Positions 48,825 through 57,446 of a DNA stretch of 64,000 nucleotides are shown piece by piece. Source of the DNA: an uncultured Pseudomonadota bacterium (GTDB lineage: Bacteria > Myxococcota_A > Bradymonadia > Bradymonadales > Bradymonadaceae); contig CAJXPB010000010.1 in assembly GCA_913057905.1 (NCBI GenBank), positions 49,761 through 113,760 on the forward strand, written 5' to 3'. A program made the position numbers and the translations under genes. Position 1 is the stretch's first letter, and the number at the start of each line of letters is the position of its first letter. The notes beneath the pieces are model-generated. The model worked only from the letters and a program-made list of their open reading frames with translations, searched no databases and was not told the origin of the DNA.

Positions 48825-50546
48825 ATGCGACGACCCTGGCTGGTGACGAGTCTGATCGTAGCCTCGATGGTGTGTGCAACGCCTGCCGTCGCCCAATCGG
48901 ATGCCCAGACTGTCACCTCCGCCGGTGGCGTCGTCGCCGCCGATCAACCGACTGCATCACGGATCGGGGCCCGCGTGCTGGCCGATGGCGGAAACGCGGC
49001 CGATGCCGGTGTGGCCACGCTGCTCGCACTGGGTGTGGTCAACCCCTTTTCCTCGGGACTCGGAGGCGGAGGCTTCTGTCTGTATCGACCGGCATCGACC
49101 GGCGAGGTAACGGTCCTCGACTTTCGAGAAACCGCCCCGTCGGCCGCGACCGCCGACATGTACGTCGTCGACGGCGAGGTCAAAGAAGAATGGATGGTCC
49201 GCGGCGGCAAGGCCGTGGGTGTGCCCGGAGAAGCCGGCGGCCTCTGGGCGCTGTCGTACAAATTCGGCAACCAGCCCTGGGAGACGCTGGTCGACCCGGC
49301 CCACGAACTCGCCTCCGACGGCTACACGGTTCACCAGCTTTTGGTCGACCGACTGAAAAAGGGCGCCAAGAAGCTCAAGAAGCGCCCAAAACTCGCCGCG
49401 GCGTTCCAGGAGGCTGACGGCAGTTGGGTCGATACCGGCGATACCCTCCAGCGACCGGGGCTCGCGCGCACTCTCAAGAGGCTGCGCGACGACGGGCCCG
49501 CCCCCTTTTACGAGGGACAGATCGCGGACGCCATCGTTGCGGCCGTCAACGAAGCCGGGGGCATCTTCTCGAGAGATGATCTCGCCAGCTACAGCATCGA
49601 GGTCCGCGAGCCGGTTCAAGGGACGTATCGCGGGAAGACCGTCTTCAGCATGCCCCCGTCCTCGTCGGGAGGCACGGCCATCATCGAGACCCTGAATATT
49701 CTCGAGGGCTACGACATGTCGCGCTTCGGCCGGTCGCCGTTGGGCGTCCACCTGACCGTCGAAGCCCTCAAACACTCCTTTGCCGACCGCGCCGGATGGC
49801 TCGGAGACACCGATTTCGTCGATGTGCCGCTGCAACGGTTGACCTCGGAGCGCTACGCCGCCGAGCTGCGCAGCAAGATCAAACGCGACACCGTGCTCCC
49901 GCCGAAGGCCTATGGTTCCAAGGCGCCCCTCCCCGATGACCACGGGACGACCCACGTCAGCATCATCGACCGTCACGAGAACATGCTGTCGTGCACCTCG
50001 ACCATCAATCTCAGCTTCGGCTCGATGGTCTTCGTTCCCAAGTGGGGGCTGATCATGAACGACGAAATGGGTGATTTCACCGCCCAGCCGGGAGTCCCGA
50101 ACAACTACGGGCTGGTCGGAACCGAGCAAAATGTCGTCGCGCCGGGCAAACGCCCTCTGAGCTCCATGAGCCCCACCCTGGTTCTGAATGAGGACGAAAG
50201 CCCGTTTATGGCCGTCGGCGCCAGCGGTGGCCCCGCCATTATCACGGGAACCCTGATGGCCATGCTCAACACGATCGACTTCGACCACTCGCCGTCCCGC
50301 GCCATCGAAGCACCGCGCATTCACCACCAGTGGCTCCCGTACACACTGTTTCTCGAGGACTCGATGGGCATGCGGGACGCCCTCGAAGAAAAGGGCCACG
50401 ACATCGAAGTTCGGCCGGCCTGGAGCAACGTCCAGATGGTGGTCGAATCAAAACAGTCCGACGGTACGTTCACCGGAGTCTCGGACCCCCGAAAGATGGG
50501 AGCGCCCGCAGCCGCCGATGCCGTCTCCCAAGAAGCCTCGCAATGA
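48825..50546 (+). CDS. ggt: Gamma-glutamyltransferase (glutathione hydrolase)
   Basis: 573-residue N-terminal-nucleophile hydrolase precursor, exported to the periplasm by a signal peptide of about 24 residues. Self-cleavage would free Thr375 in DDHGTTHVSIID as the nucleophile; upstream motifs include SSGLGGGGFCLYR and the later MSPTLVL. The usual role is to hydrolyse glutathione or other gamma-glutamyl bonds, or to transfer the group. A GGAGGA ribosome site sits 4 bases before the ATG at 48825, which settles the start over an earlier frame start at 48801. It is followed 16 bases later by a pseudokinase gene. Confidence 0.94.
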   Translation: MRRPWLVTSLIVASMVCATPAVAQSDAQTVTSAGGVVAADQPTASRIGARVLADGGNAADAGVATLLALGVVNPFSSGLGGGGFCLYRPASTGEVTVLDFRETAPSAATADMYVVDGEVKEEWMVRGGKAVGVPGEAGGLWALSYKFGNQPWETLVDPAHELASDGYTVHQLLVDRLKKGAKKLKKRPKLAAAFQEADGSWVDTGDTLQRPGLARTLKRLRDDGPAPFYEGQIADAIVAAVNEAGGIFSRDDLASYSIEVREPVQGTYRGKTVFSMPPSSSGGTAIIETLNILEGYDMSRFGRSPLGVHLTVEALKHSFADRAGWLGDTDFVDVPLQRLTSERYAAELRSKIKRDTVLPPKAYGSKAPLPDDHGTTHVSIIDRHENMLSCTSTINLSFGSMVFVPKWGLIMNDEMGDFTAQPGVPNNYGLVGTEQNVVAPGKRPLSSMSPTLVLNEDESPFMAVGASGGPAIITGTLMAMLNTIDFDHSPSRAIEAPRIHHQWLPYTLFLEDSMGMRDALEEKGHDIEVRPAWSNVQMVVESKQSDGTFTGVSDPRKMGAPAAADAVSQEASQ

Positions 50547-50562
50547 ACACCAGGAGCCAAGG

Positions 50563-51909
50563 ATGGACACCCTGCAGGGCGGGATGCTGTCGCTCGAACA
50601 CCAGTACCGGGTTCAAACGCCCGTCGGCCGACACGCCTTTGCGCGCCGGTATCAGGCCACACTAAGCCCCTTTGACGACCCGGTCTGGCTGCACCTCTAC
50701 ACCCCGCTCGAGGAAGTGGGCGCCGGCCCGACGATCTACCGGCGCATCAAGCGATCCGCCCGGCGGGCTCACCGGCTGAAGCACGAGGGGGTTCTGCGGC
50801 TTCTCGACTACGGCGACATCGACAAGGGTGTCCCCTTTGTCATCACGGAACGAACCACCGGGCCGACCCTGCAGGACCTGCTGGACGACGAGGGGACCTT
50901 GACCCCTGAGCGCACGGCTCGTCTCGTGCGGCGGCTGGCCGACATCCTCGAACCGGCGCATCGCGAGGGTCTGCCCCACGGCACCCTCGACCCCGTCTGG
51001 ATCCAACTGCCGGGTGGAGACATGGATCGGGCCGGCATCGACCGGTTTCAGGTCGGACTCACCCTCGACGAACTGAGACGCATCAGCGGCGCCGTTCTGA
51101 CCCCGGACGCCGTGCGCGCATTTCCCCCGGAGACCTTCGCTCGCGACACCGCCCCCGCCGATGCCGAACATGAGGCCCGCGATTCAGATCCCACCGAATC
51201 GTTCTCACCCGCCGCCGACATCTACGCGCTGGGGACCATCGCCTATCGAGCGCTGACGGGGGTTCATCCGTTCTTTGACGATGAGGACCCCACCGACGCC
51301 TCTGAAGGCATCATGCGGATCCAGAACGAAGAACCTCCGAAGCTCTCCGAGTTCGGGATCGATGCCGAGATCGACGACGCCGTTCAACGAGCCTTAAACC
51401 GCAGACCCGAAAGACGCTGGGAGAGCGCCGCGGACTTTGCCGACGCCTTCGACAGAGCGGTCTCCGGCACCTCCGCCTCGGCGCCGACGTCCGAGGACGC
51501 CCCGCCGCCGGCACAACCTCCCGGGGATGCTCCGGACTCTATCGAGCCCTCGAGCGCCGATGACACGAAGCCCGGCCCGGCCTCGACCCTCGTGACGGTC
51601 GCCATTCTGGCCTTCGTGATCACCAACATCGCATGGTTCGTCTGGTATCTAACCCCTTCAACAACGACCCCCTCTCCGTCCACCGTCCAGGTGCGCAGCG
51701 AACCCACCGGCGCGACCGTGTATCGACGCGGCCGTTCCGAACCACTGGGAACCACTCCGCTCCAGTTAAAGCCCTCCAACGACCGCGCCATCCCACTGCA
51801 CCTGAAATTGACAAAACCGGGATTCGCCGATTCTCAGATTACATTTGAGATCGCCGACGGCCCGCGTCTTTCGGTCGAACTGACGCCCGAGGGCAACTCT
51901 CAGGAGTAA
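50563..51909 (+). CDS. Kinase-fold protein with PEGA domain (likely pseudokinase)
   Basis: 448-residue protein. Residues about 15-300 have the layout of a Ser/Thr protein kinase, including an APE-like and helix F region (FSPAADIYALGTIAYRALTG), but the catalytic residues are missing: the HRD loop is HGTLDP (residues 139-144), the beta-3 Lys is replaced (VWLHLY) and no DFG is visible. One membrane helix follows near 345-367 and then a PEGA beta domain (RSEPTGATVYRRG...) outside the membrane. It should act as a scaffold or allosteric sensor rather than a phosphotransferase. GGAG lies 8 bases before the ATG. Gene pairing with ggt suggests co-transcription. Confidence 0.75.
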   Translation: MDTLQGGMLSLEHQYRVQTPVGRHAFARRYQATLSPFDDPVWLHLYTPLEEVGAGPTIYRRIKRSARRAHRLKHEGVLRLLDYGDIDKGVPFVITERTTGPTLQDLLDDEGTLTPERTARLVRRLADILEPAHREGLPHGTLDPVWIQLPGGDMDRAGIDRFQVGLTLDELRRISGAVLTPDAVRAFPPETFARDTAPADAEHEARDSDPTESFSPAADIYALGTIAYRALTGVHPFFDDEDPTDASEGIMRIQNEEPPKLSEFGIDAEIDDAVQRALNRRPERRWESAADFADAFDRAVSGTSASAPTSEDAPPPAQPPGDAPDSIEPSSADDTKPGPASTLVTVAILAFVITNIAWFVWYLTPSTTTPSPSTVQVRSEPTGATVYRRGRSEPLGTTPLQLKPSNDRAIPLHLKLTKPGFADSQITFEIADGPRLSVELTPEGNSQE

Positions 51910-52372
51910 ATCAGGCCCTGCCATCCTACGAGTGGGACGGCTGAACCGGGATGCGTTGGTTGACACCATCACCGCCCGTGGATAGTCTTCGTGGCAAGCG
52001 AGCTAAAGGGCAAATTCATTTTTGTTGAAGATTTTTTCGACAAGGCCCTTGCTTCAACACACAGAAGGAGAATAATTTTATCTGCAGCGGCAAATTTCAG
52101 TCATACTGAAAGCTATTCTTCGCCAATAGACCGCAAGAAGACAATTTGACTGAATACGCCGATTGTGTAACGTAAGCGTGTCCTTTGAGAAGAATGCTGT
52201 CGTGAGAACGGCGAGACGGCCCGAGAAAAATGACATAGACGGCCGTCGATATGAGTCGGGGCATCGGTGTCCCCCCGGCGTCGGACGGACTTCAACGAGA
52301 CTGACTTTTTTCACTCTCGTTGGAATATTTGAGGCCACCGCGCCGTTTTACACGGTGACAGCAATGATGAGA
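51910..52372. other. AT-rich intergenic stretch without recognisable gene
   Basis: 463 bases between the pseudokinase stop and the first hairpin. GC is visibly lower than in the flanking genes (stretches such as ATTTTTTCG and GAATAATTTT). It holds a possible -35 TTGACA at 51960 with only a weak -10, and a perfect 7-bp hairpin with a 3-nt loop at 52095-52111. Open frames here are short and lack ribosome sites, so none is called. It may be a remnant of an inserted element or the leader of the hairpin transcript. Confidence 0.5.
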
Positions 52373-52513
52373 GCTGGGGGCGGTCTCCGATGTGCAAGGT
52401 AGGTCTCCAGCCTTCCACCTTTCTTTCCCCACTAGCCTGCCAGAGTTTCCTTTCAAGGAATCTCACCAAGCTAGCTTTCCGACTTACCTTGCACATCGGA
52501 GCCTGTCCCCGGT
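52373..52513 (+). repeat. Large hairpin element, copy 1
   Basis: About 141 bases able to fold into one long structure. The outer stem pairs 52373-52405 with 52481-52513 (33 positions, one mismatch, five G-U when read on the + strand). Inside lie a CTAGC/GCTAG stem and a GAGTTTCC/GGAATCTC hairpin. The 105-nt core 52391-52495 matches copy 2 at 93 of 105 positions with no gaps; the differences fall mostly in unpaired parts. The outer stem segments differ from copy 2 but pair within this copy, indicating compensated change. No protein or known RNA family was recognised. Confidence 0.7.
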
Positions 52514-52523
52514 CCCTACAATT

Positions 52524-52654
52524 CGGTGCCCCCGCGTGTGCAAGGTAGGTCTCCAGCATATCACCTATCTTTTCCCACTAGCCCACCAGAGTTTCCTTTC
52601 CCGGAATCTCCTCAAGCTAGCCTTCCGACTTACCTTGCACATGCGGGGGCATTG
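52524..52654 (+). repeat. Large hairpin element, copy 2
   Basis: About 131 bases. The outer stem pairs 52524-52551 with 52627-52654 with no mismatch and four G-U pairs on the + strand; the inner stems are as in copy 1. Its core spans 52537-52641. The terminal GCCCCCGC/GCGGGGGC part is different from copy 1 yet fully paired. It ends one base before the stop codon of lysC on the other strand, so it would also form the 3' end of the lysC transcript. Only 10 bases separate it from copy 1. Confidence 0.7.
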
Positions 52655-53851
52655 CTATGTCGGCTGCTCTTCGACGAAGAGCTCGTGAAGGTGCTGAGCC
52701 GTCTGTTCGACATCTCCGCAGCCGACCACCCATGAGATACGCGCCGACTGGATTTCGACGCCGAACACATCGAAGCCGGCCTGGCGCAGTCTACGAGTCC
52801 CCCTGAGGGCCCATCGCGGCTGTCGGCCCACCCCCTGCCCGACAACGCTGACCAACCCCGCCCGGCGCACCGCGACATCTTCGCCGAGTCGCATCGCCTT
52901 GGCCTCCAACGCGCCCAAATCGGCGTCGTCTTCGCCCTCCACAAATATCCGCACGTTCTCGTCGATGCTCCATTCGCACACCGCGACTCTCTCTTCGCGC
53001 AACTCATCCAGGACCGCAGCGGCCGAGGCGTCTGCTTCGATCCAGAGCCCACAGTCCAGATGGCTGACAGCGACCGCCGGCTGCCCCTCTTCGGCGCGTT
53101 CGGCCTGCTCCTGAAAGCCCCCCTTCCGGATCACCGTCCCATCGCTGGAGGGGTCGTGCGACTTTCGGGCGTACAGTGCGATGTCGGAGCGTCTCGCAAA
53201 TTCGACTGCCTGTTCGTTGAGGACCCGCGCGCCGGTCCGCGCCATCTCGAGCATCTCCTCGTGACTCAGTTCCATCAGTTGGGTCGCCGACAGGACGACT
53301 CCCGGATCGGCACTGTAGACGCCGTCGACGTCGCTGTAGATCTCGCAGGCTTCGGCATCGAGGGCTGCCGCAAGTGCCACCGCAGTCGTATCGCTGCCGC
53401 CGCGGCCTAACGTCGTGACTTCCCGCCGATAGCTCGTTCCCTGGTAGCCCGCCACGATGACGACTTTTCCCATCGCGAGTTCATCCTGAACCCGAAACGG
53501 TCGCACATCCATGATGCGGGCGTTGCTGTGATTGTGGGTCGTGATGATCCCGCACTGAGAGCCCGTCAGGCTGACGGCCTCGAAACCTCGCTGCTGGATC
53601 GCGATCGACAACAGAGCCATCGAGATTCGCTCCCCGACCGACAACAGCATATCGAGTTCGCGCCGGGAGGGCTCCTCGGCGATTTCGCGGGCCATATCCA
53701 GGAGCTCGTCGGTTGTATCGCCCATCGCCGAGACCACGACCACCATGTCATGGCCGGCGCGGCGAGCCTCGACGACCTGATCGGCCACAGCCTGCAGCCG
53801 CTCGAGATCCTCGAGCGACGAACCGCCGTACTTGTGCACCAATACGCTCAC
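52655..53851 (-). CDS. lysC: Aspartate kinase
   Basis: 398-residue enzyme phosphorylating aspartate, first step toward lysine, threonine, methionine and diaminopimelate. The N-terminal [18 protein letters not shown] and the middle [11 protein letters not shown] and [19 protein letters not shown] motifs fit the kinase domain. Two C-terminal ACT domains (about residues 260-398) should bind inhibitory amino acids. The ATG is preceded by AGGATGAC. The stop is adjacent to the hairpin element at 52524-52654. Confidence 0.95.
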   Translation of the reverse strand: MSVLVHKYGGSSLEDLERLQAVADQVVEARRAGHDMVVVVSAMGDTTDELLDMAREIAEEPSRRELDMLLSVGERISMALLSIAIQQRGFEAVSLTGSQCGIITTHNHSNARIMDVRPFRVQDELAMGKVVIVAGYQGTSYRREVTTLGRGGSDTTAVALAAALDAEACEIYSDVDGVYSADPGVVLSATQLMELSHEEMLEMARTGARVLNEQAVEFARRSDIALYARKSHDPSSDGTVIRKGGFQEQAERAEEGQPAVAVSHLDCGLWIEADASAAAVLDELREERVAVCEWSIDENVRIFVEGEDDADLGALEAKAMRLGEDVAVRRAGLVSVVGQGVGRQPRWALRGTRRLRQAGFDVFGVEIQSARISWVVGCGDVEQTAQHLHELFVEEQPT

Positions 53852-53890
53852 ATCGTCATCCTGTGGAAGGGATCAGGGGGATTGTCGAGG

Positions 53891-55381
53891 TCAATCTTCC
53901 AGAACTCCGGCGACGATCAAGACGACCGCACCCAGAAGTCCCGCGAGGTCTCCCAACGCGAGCCCCGTGGCGGCCAGGGTGGCGGCAAAGGCCGACCCGG
54001 CGACCGATCCGATGACCACGTGGCCGTAGGCTCGCCAGCGTTCGTCGGCCAAAAAGGTGCCAAATAGACCCCAGATGCCCCCGATCATCGCGGCAGCAAA
54101 CTTCGCCTGCACCGCCGCTGTATCAAAGGAAGCCGTTATCCAGATCGTATCGGCGGCGATCACCCAGAGGGCCCCTGCGACCAGGGCCACCCAGGTGGCG
54201 GCTTCGCGCTGCGTTCCCTCTGAGATCACGTCGGTCTCTCCGACCAACGAGTCCGGTGACTCCTGCTCCGAGTCGTCTTGCTCGTCAGGGCCGATCCGAG
54301 CCGTCTCGTCGGCCCTGCTCCACCCTCCGAAGTCCACCTCCGAATCCGCCACCTGTGCCGTCTGTCGCACGGCGGCATCGTCAACCGACCCGTCGTCTTC
54401 GCCCTCATCCCGGACGAAGTAGGTGTTGTCCCCCATCAGGTCCGATTCGTCGTCATCCTCATCGGCATCGTCTTGCTGGGGCGATTCCGTCTTCTTCGAC
54501 GAAGCCGGCTTGATGATGCCACTGCCGCTCTGCTCGGAGGCATGCCCGGGCTTGGTATCGGTTCGCTGCCCGCGGCCGTCGTCACTCTTTCCTTTCTTTT
54601 TCGGTACCTTGAAGATGCCGCTGCCTGGCGTCTCGGAAAAATCTTCGGCTCGCGGACCCTCACGATTGTCGGAGTTTTCAGACTGCGAAGGTCGACCCTC
54701 GCTGGCCTCCTCGAATTTCTCCGCGCGCTCGGAGAGAGCCTCCTCGCCACGTCTCTGAAACGCCTCCCGAACCGAGTCGAGATCCCCGGCATCTACACGT
54801 GGGGAGGGCTCTTCGTCCGCCTCGCCGTCGGCCGTATCGTCCCCCGTGCCCTTTCCCTGCGGAACGTCCTCTCTGGAGCGGCCGCCCCCAAAGACACGCC
54901 CGGGCTCGAATTCGGGCAAACCGTCGTGGGTTCGGGTCGCCGGATTCGCCGAGATGTCGTCTCGATCTCCGGACTCCGGCTCTTCGTCGGCGTCCGTCAC
55001 CTCCGATCCCGTGCCGCGCAGCGTTCCCGTCGGCGACGCATCGTCGGGCACCCGCAACGGTTGATCGTCTTCGTCCGATTCGTCGCCGACAGACTCGTTC
55101 TCGTCGTCGCGAGGCCGTCGAAAATCGAGGTTAAAGAGAAGCTCTTCCGCATCTTTATCCTCGCGGTCGGGCTCGTCGGAGTCCGTTTGGCCCATCTCCT
55201 GATCCGGCGTCCCGTCGGCCGTTGACGACGCGTCGCCGGATTCTTCGCGATCCGACGCGAACGACATCCCCAGCATTGTCTTGCGCGCATCTCCCTCGTC
55301 GTCCCCGAACTCCAGGGAACACGACGGGCAGACGTCGGCCGAATCGGGCACCGACGCGTTGCAAGACGGACATTCCTTCAC
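53891..55381 (-). CDS. Zinc-ribbon, acidic-linker membrane protein (hypothetical)
   Basis: 496 residues. The N-terminus is a small zinc ribbon with cysteines CPSCNASVPDSADVCPSC, followed by about 350 residues of low-complexity, strongly acidic sequence rich in Asp, Glu and Ser, and finally four hydrophobic helices in the last 120 residues (from TWVALVAGALWVIAADTIW). Proteins of this zinc-ribbon-plus-helices shape occur in Myxococcota with unknown function. The long acidic part may be natively unfolded. It is 39 bases from the lysC start on the same strand. Confidence 0.65.
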   Translation of the reverse strand: MKECPSCNASVPDSADVCPSCSLEFGDDEGDARKTMLGMSFASDREESGDASSTADGTPDQEMGQTDSDEPDREDKDAEELLFNLDFRRPRDDENESVGDESDEDDQPLRVPDDASPTGTLRGTGSEVTDADEEPESGDRDDISANPATRTHDGLPEFEPGRVFGGGRSREDVPQGKGTGDDTADGEADEEPSPRVDAGDLDSVREAFQRRGEEALSERAEKFEEASEGRPSQSENSDNREGPRAEDFSETPGSGIFKVPKKKGKSDDGRGQRTDTKPGHASEQSGSGIIKPASSKKTESPQQDDADEDDDESDLMGDNTYFVRDEGEDDGSVDDAAVRQTAQVADSEVDFGGWSRADETARIGPDEQDDSEQESPDSLVGETDVISEGTQREAATWVALVAGALWVIAADTIWITASFDTAAVQAKFAAAMIGGIWGLFGTFLADERWRAYGHVVIGSVAGSAFAATLAATGLALGDLAGLLGAVVLIVAGVLED

Positions 55382-55500
55382 CCGAAACTCCTCGATGGAT
55401 GGCTGTGTTCTTGACCGATACCGCCACAGGGTGACCTATGTTGTCAGCCATACCGATTTCGTTGTCAAACTCGCCCCTCGAACGGACATCTATTTCAATC

Positions 55501-55528
55501 GTCATACGATTCCTAAATGCATTTGCAA
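55501..55528 (-). promoter_or_regulatory. candidate promoter for the zinc-ribbon gene
   Basis: On the - strand, TTGCAA (55528-55523) and TATGAC (55506-55501) are 16 bases apart, placed to drive the zinc-ribbon gene with a leader of about 115 nt. The gap also holds the divergent recombinase gene. Confidence 0.35.
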
Positions 55529-55605
55529 AGATGGACGACACCTTGGACACTGGGACCGTACGTCGGCTTAGTCTTCGGTGATCCGCCGACCTTCAACCGG
55601 AGTGT

Positions 55606-56517
55606 ATGATGGATCTCGATGGTGCCATCGATCGGTACCTTCAATTCCTGAAAATCGAGCGGAATCTCTCCGCCAACACGGTCGAGGCGTACGGAACCGA
55701 TCTGCGTCAACTCGCCGAGTTTCTGATCGAACAGCGCGACACCAAGCGCATCGATTCGGTCGGACGCGACGACCTGAGTCGATTCATGGTTCACCTGCTC
55801 GACCGGAATCTCAGCTCCCGGACGGCCTCGCGCAAACTCTCGTCGGTCAAGGGCTTCTTCGAGCACTTTCACTCCCAGGGCGATCTTCCGGCCAACCCGA
55901 GTGAAGGGATCGAAGCTCCCCAGTTCGGCGAACGCATGCCGGAGGTTCTGGACTTCGAAGACATCGAAGCGTTGCTCGACGCGCCGGACTCCTCGACCCC
56001 GGAGGGCCGCCGCGACTCGGTCATGCTCGAGGTTCTGTACGCCACGGGCTTGCGTGTCACCGAACTCGTCGAGCTGCGCATGCGAAGCGTCGATACGAAC
56101 GGCGGATACGTTCGCGTGGTCGGAAAGGGCGACAAACAACGCGTTGTGCCGCTGGGGGAATTCGCCGTCGATGCCGTGGACGAATACATCGACCAGACGC
56201 GTCCGGTCCTTCTGGAAAACAAGGGGGGCCCGGGGAGCACCCCCTATCTGTTCGTGACCCGGCGCGGCAGTTCGATGACCCGTCAGGCCTTCTGGAAGAA
56301 CATCAAAAAACACGGTCGAGTCGCAGGACTCGACGAGTCGATCAGCCCGCACAAGCTGCGTCACAGCTTCGCCACCCACCTTTTGGAGCGCGGCGCCGAC
56401 CTGCGAGTGGTCCAGAATCTGCTCGGCCACAGCGATGTGACAACCACCGAAATATACACGCACATCGCCAAGCAGCGACTCAAGGACATGCACCAAACTC
56501 ACCATCCGCGCGGGTAG
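55606..56517 (+). CDS. xerD: XerC/XerD tyrosine recombinase
   Basis: 303-residue tyrosine recombinase that resolves chromosome dimers at dif sites. The core-binding domain (residues 1-100) starts DRYLQFLKIERNLSANTVEAYG, and the catalytic set is visible: Arg in ATGLRVTEL, then SPHKLRHSFATHLLE and GHSDVTTTEIYTHI with the nucleophile Tyr. Two adjacent ATGs at 55606 and 55609 follow a GGAG site. XerC or XerD identity cannot be separated here. It leads a group with scpA, scpB and rluB, which fits a role in segregation. Confidence 0.93.
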   Translation: MMDLDGAIDRYLQFLKIERNLSANTVEAYGTDLRQLAEFLIEQRDTKRIDSVGRDDLSRFMVHLLDRNLSSRTASRKLSSVKGFFEHFHSQGDLPANPSEGIEAPQFGERMPEVLDFEDIEALLDAPDSSTPEGRRDSVMLEVLYATGLRVTELVELRMRSVDTNGGYVRVVGKGDKQRVVPLGEFAVDAVDEYIDQTRPVLLENKGGPGSTPYLFVTRRGSSMTRQAFWKNIKKHGRVAGLDESISPHKLRHSFATHLLERGADLRVVQNLLGHSDVTTTEIYTHIAKQRLKDMHQTHHPRG

Positions 56518-56522
56518 GCCTG

Positions 56523-57446
56523 ATGAGCACCTCCCAGAAACCCTCACCTCCCCCGGACGAACGCAGCGATCCTGCCGCCCCGACCGGCCCCGACTCCGAG
56601 GAGTTGTCGGAGTCCGAGCGTATCGATCGCCGCGAAGAAGCCGACGGGATCCCGCAGGAACTGCGCGTCGAGCTCCCGCGTTACGCCGGCCCGATGGACC
56701 TGCTGGTCGACCTCGTTCGCGAGCACGAGATCGATATCTTCGAGATCCCGGTCGCCGAGGTCACCGACTCGTACCTCGCCTGCATCGAGCGCATGGAGTC
56801 ACTCGACCTGGAGGTCGGCGGAGAGTGGCTCGAGATGGCGGCATGGCTGGTCCACCTGAAATCGCGGACCCTGGTCCCTGACGACGATGACGAGGCCGAC
56901 GATGAGGGGCCCGATCCTCGGGAGGAATTGGTCCGTCGCCTGGTCGAGTACGAAAAGTTCAAGAAGTTCGCCCAGAAGCTCGACTCGCGACCGACCCTGG
57001 GCGACCAGGTCTTCTCGGGTCCCGGCCAACTGCAGTCGTTTCGTCAACAGACCGGCCCACCCGACCTGGAGCCGGCAGACGTCGGCGATCTGGTCGGCGC
57101 CGTCCAGCGGCTCGTCGACCGCTCCGACGAGGCCGAGGAACTCGTCTACGAGATGGACCGCGAAAAACTCAGCCTCCGAAGGGTCGTCGTCGACCTCGCA
57201 CGACGCCTTCAGGATACCCCCCGAATCGCCTTCGAGGACCTCTTCGAGGCCTCTCCGACCAGAAACCGGGTCGTCACCACGTTTTTGGCCCTGCTCGAGA
57301 TGACGCGGGTCGAACTGATCCGCCTGATGCAACAGGAGCTCGGCGACCAGCCGGGACAGCTCATCATCGAACGCGCGGTTATCGACATCGTCGAGGTCAG
57401 CCAGACCCTCGATCTTCCCGAAACCGAAGAGACGGAGATCGAATGA
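56523..57446 (+). CDS. scpA: Segregation and condensation protein A (kleisin)
   Basis: 307-residue kleisin that joins ScpB and the SMC heads in the bacterial condensin. After an acidic, variable N-terminus of about 45 residues come RYAGPMDLLVDLVREHEIDI and the WLVHLKSRTLVP segment, typical ScpA sequence; the C-terminal winged helix includes ALLEMTRVELIRLMQQ. The stop overlaps the scpB start by 4 bases. Confidence 0.94.
   Translation: MSTSQKPSPPPDERSDPAAPTGPDSEELSESERIDRREEADGIPQELRVELPRYAGPMDLLVDLVREHEIDIFEIPVAEVTDSYLACIERMESLDLEVGGEWLEMAAWLVHLKSRTLVPDDDDEADDEGPDPREELVRRLVEYEKFKKFAQKLDSRPTLGDQVFSGPGQLQSFRQQTGPPDLEPADVGDLVGAVQRLVDRSDEAEELVYEMDREKLSLRRVVVDLARRLQDTPRIAFEDLFEASPTRNRVVTTFLALLEMTRVELIRLMQQELGDQPGQLIIERAVIDIVEVSQTLDLPETEETEIE

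Noticed and set aside
52373..52654. Integron attC sites
   Set aside because: Palindromic and similar in size, but the conserved GTTRRRY/RYYYAAC core sites are absent, and there is no integrase or cassette array.
52373..52654. Retron or CRISPR array
   Set aside because: No reverse transcriptase or cas gene nearby, only two copies, and the unit is far too long and self-paired for a CRISPR repeat.
52392..52735. Two + strand open frames with similar translated segments across the hairpins
   Set aside because: Their likeness comes from the DNA repeat itself; no ribosome site, and substitutions do not favour silent positions.
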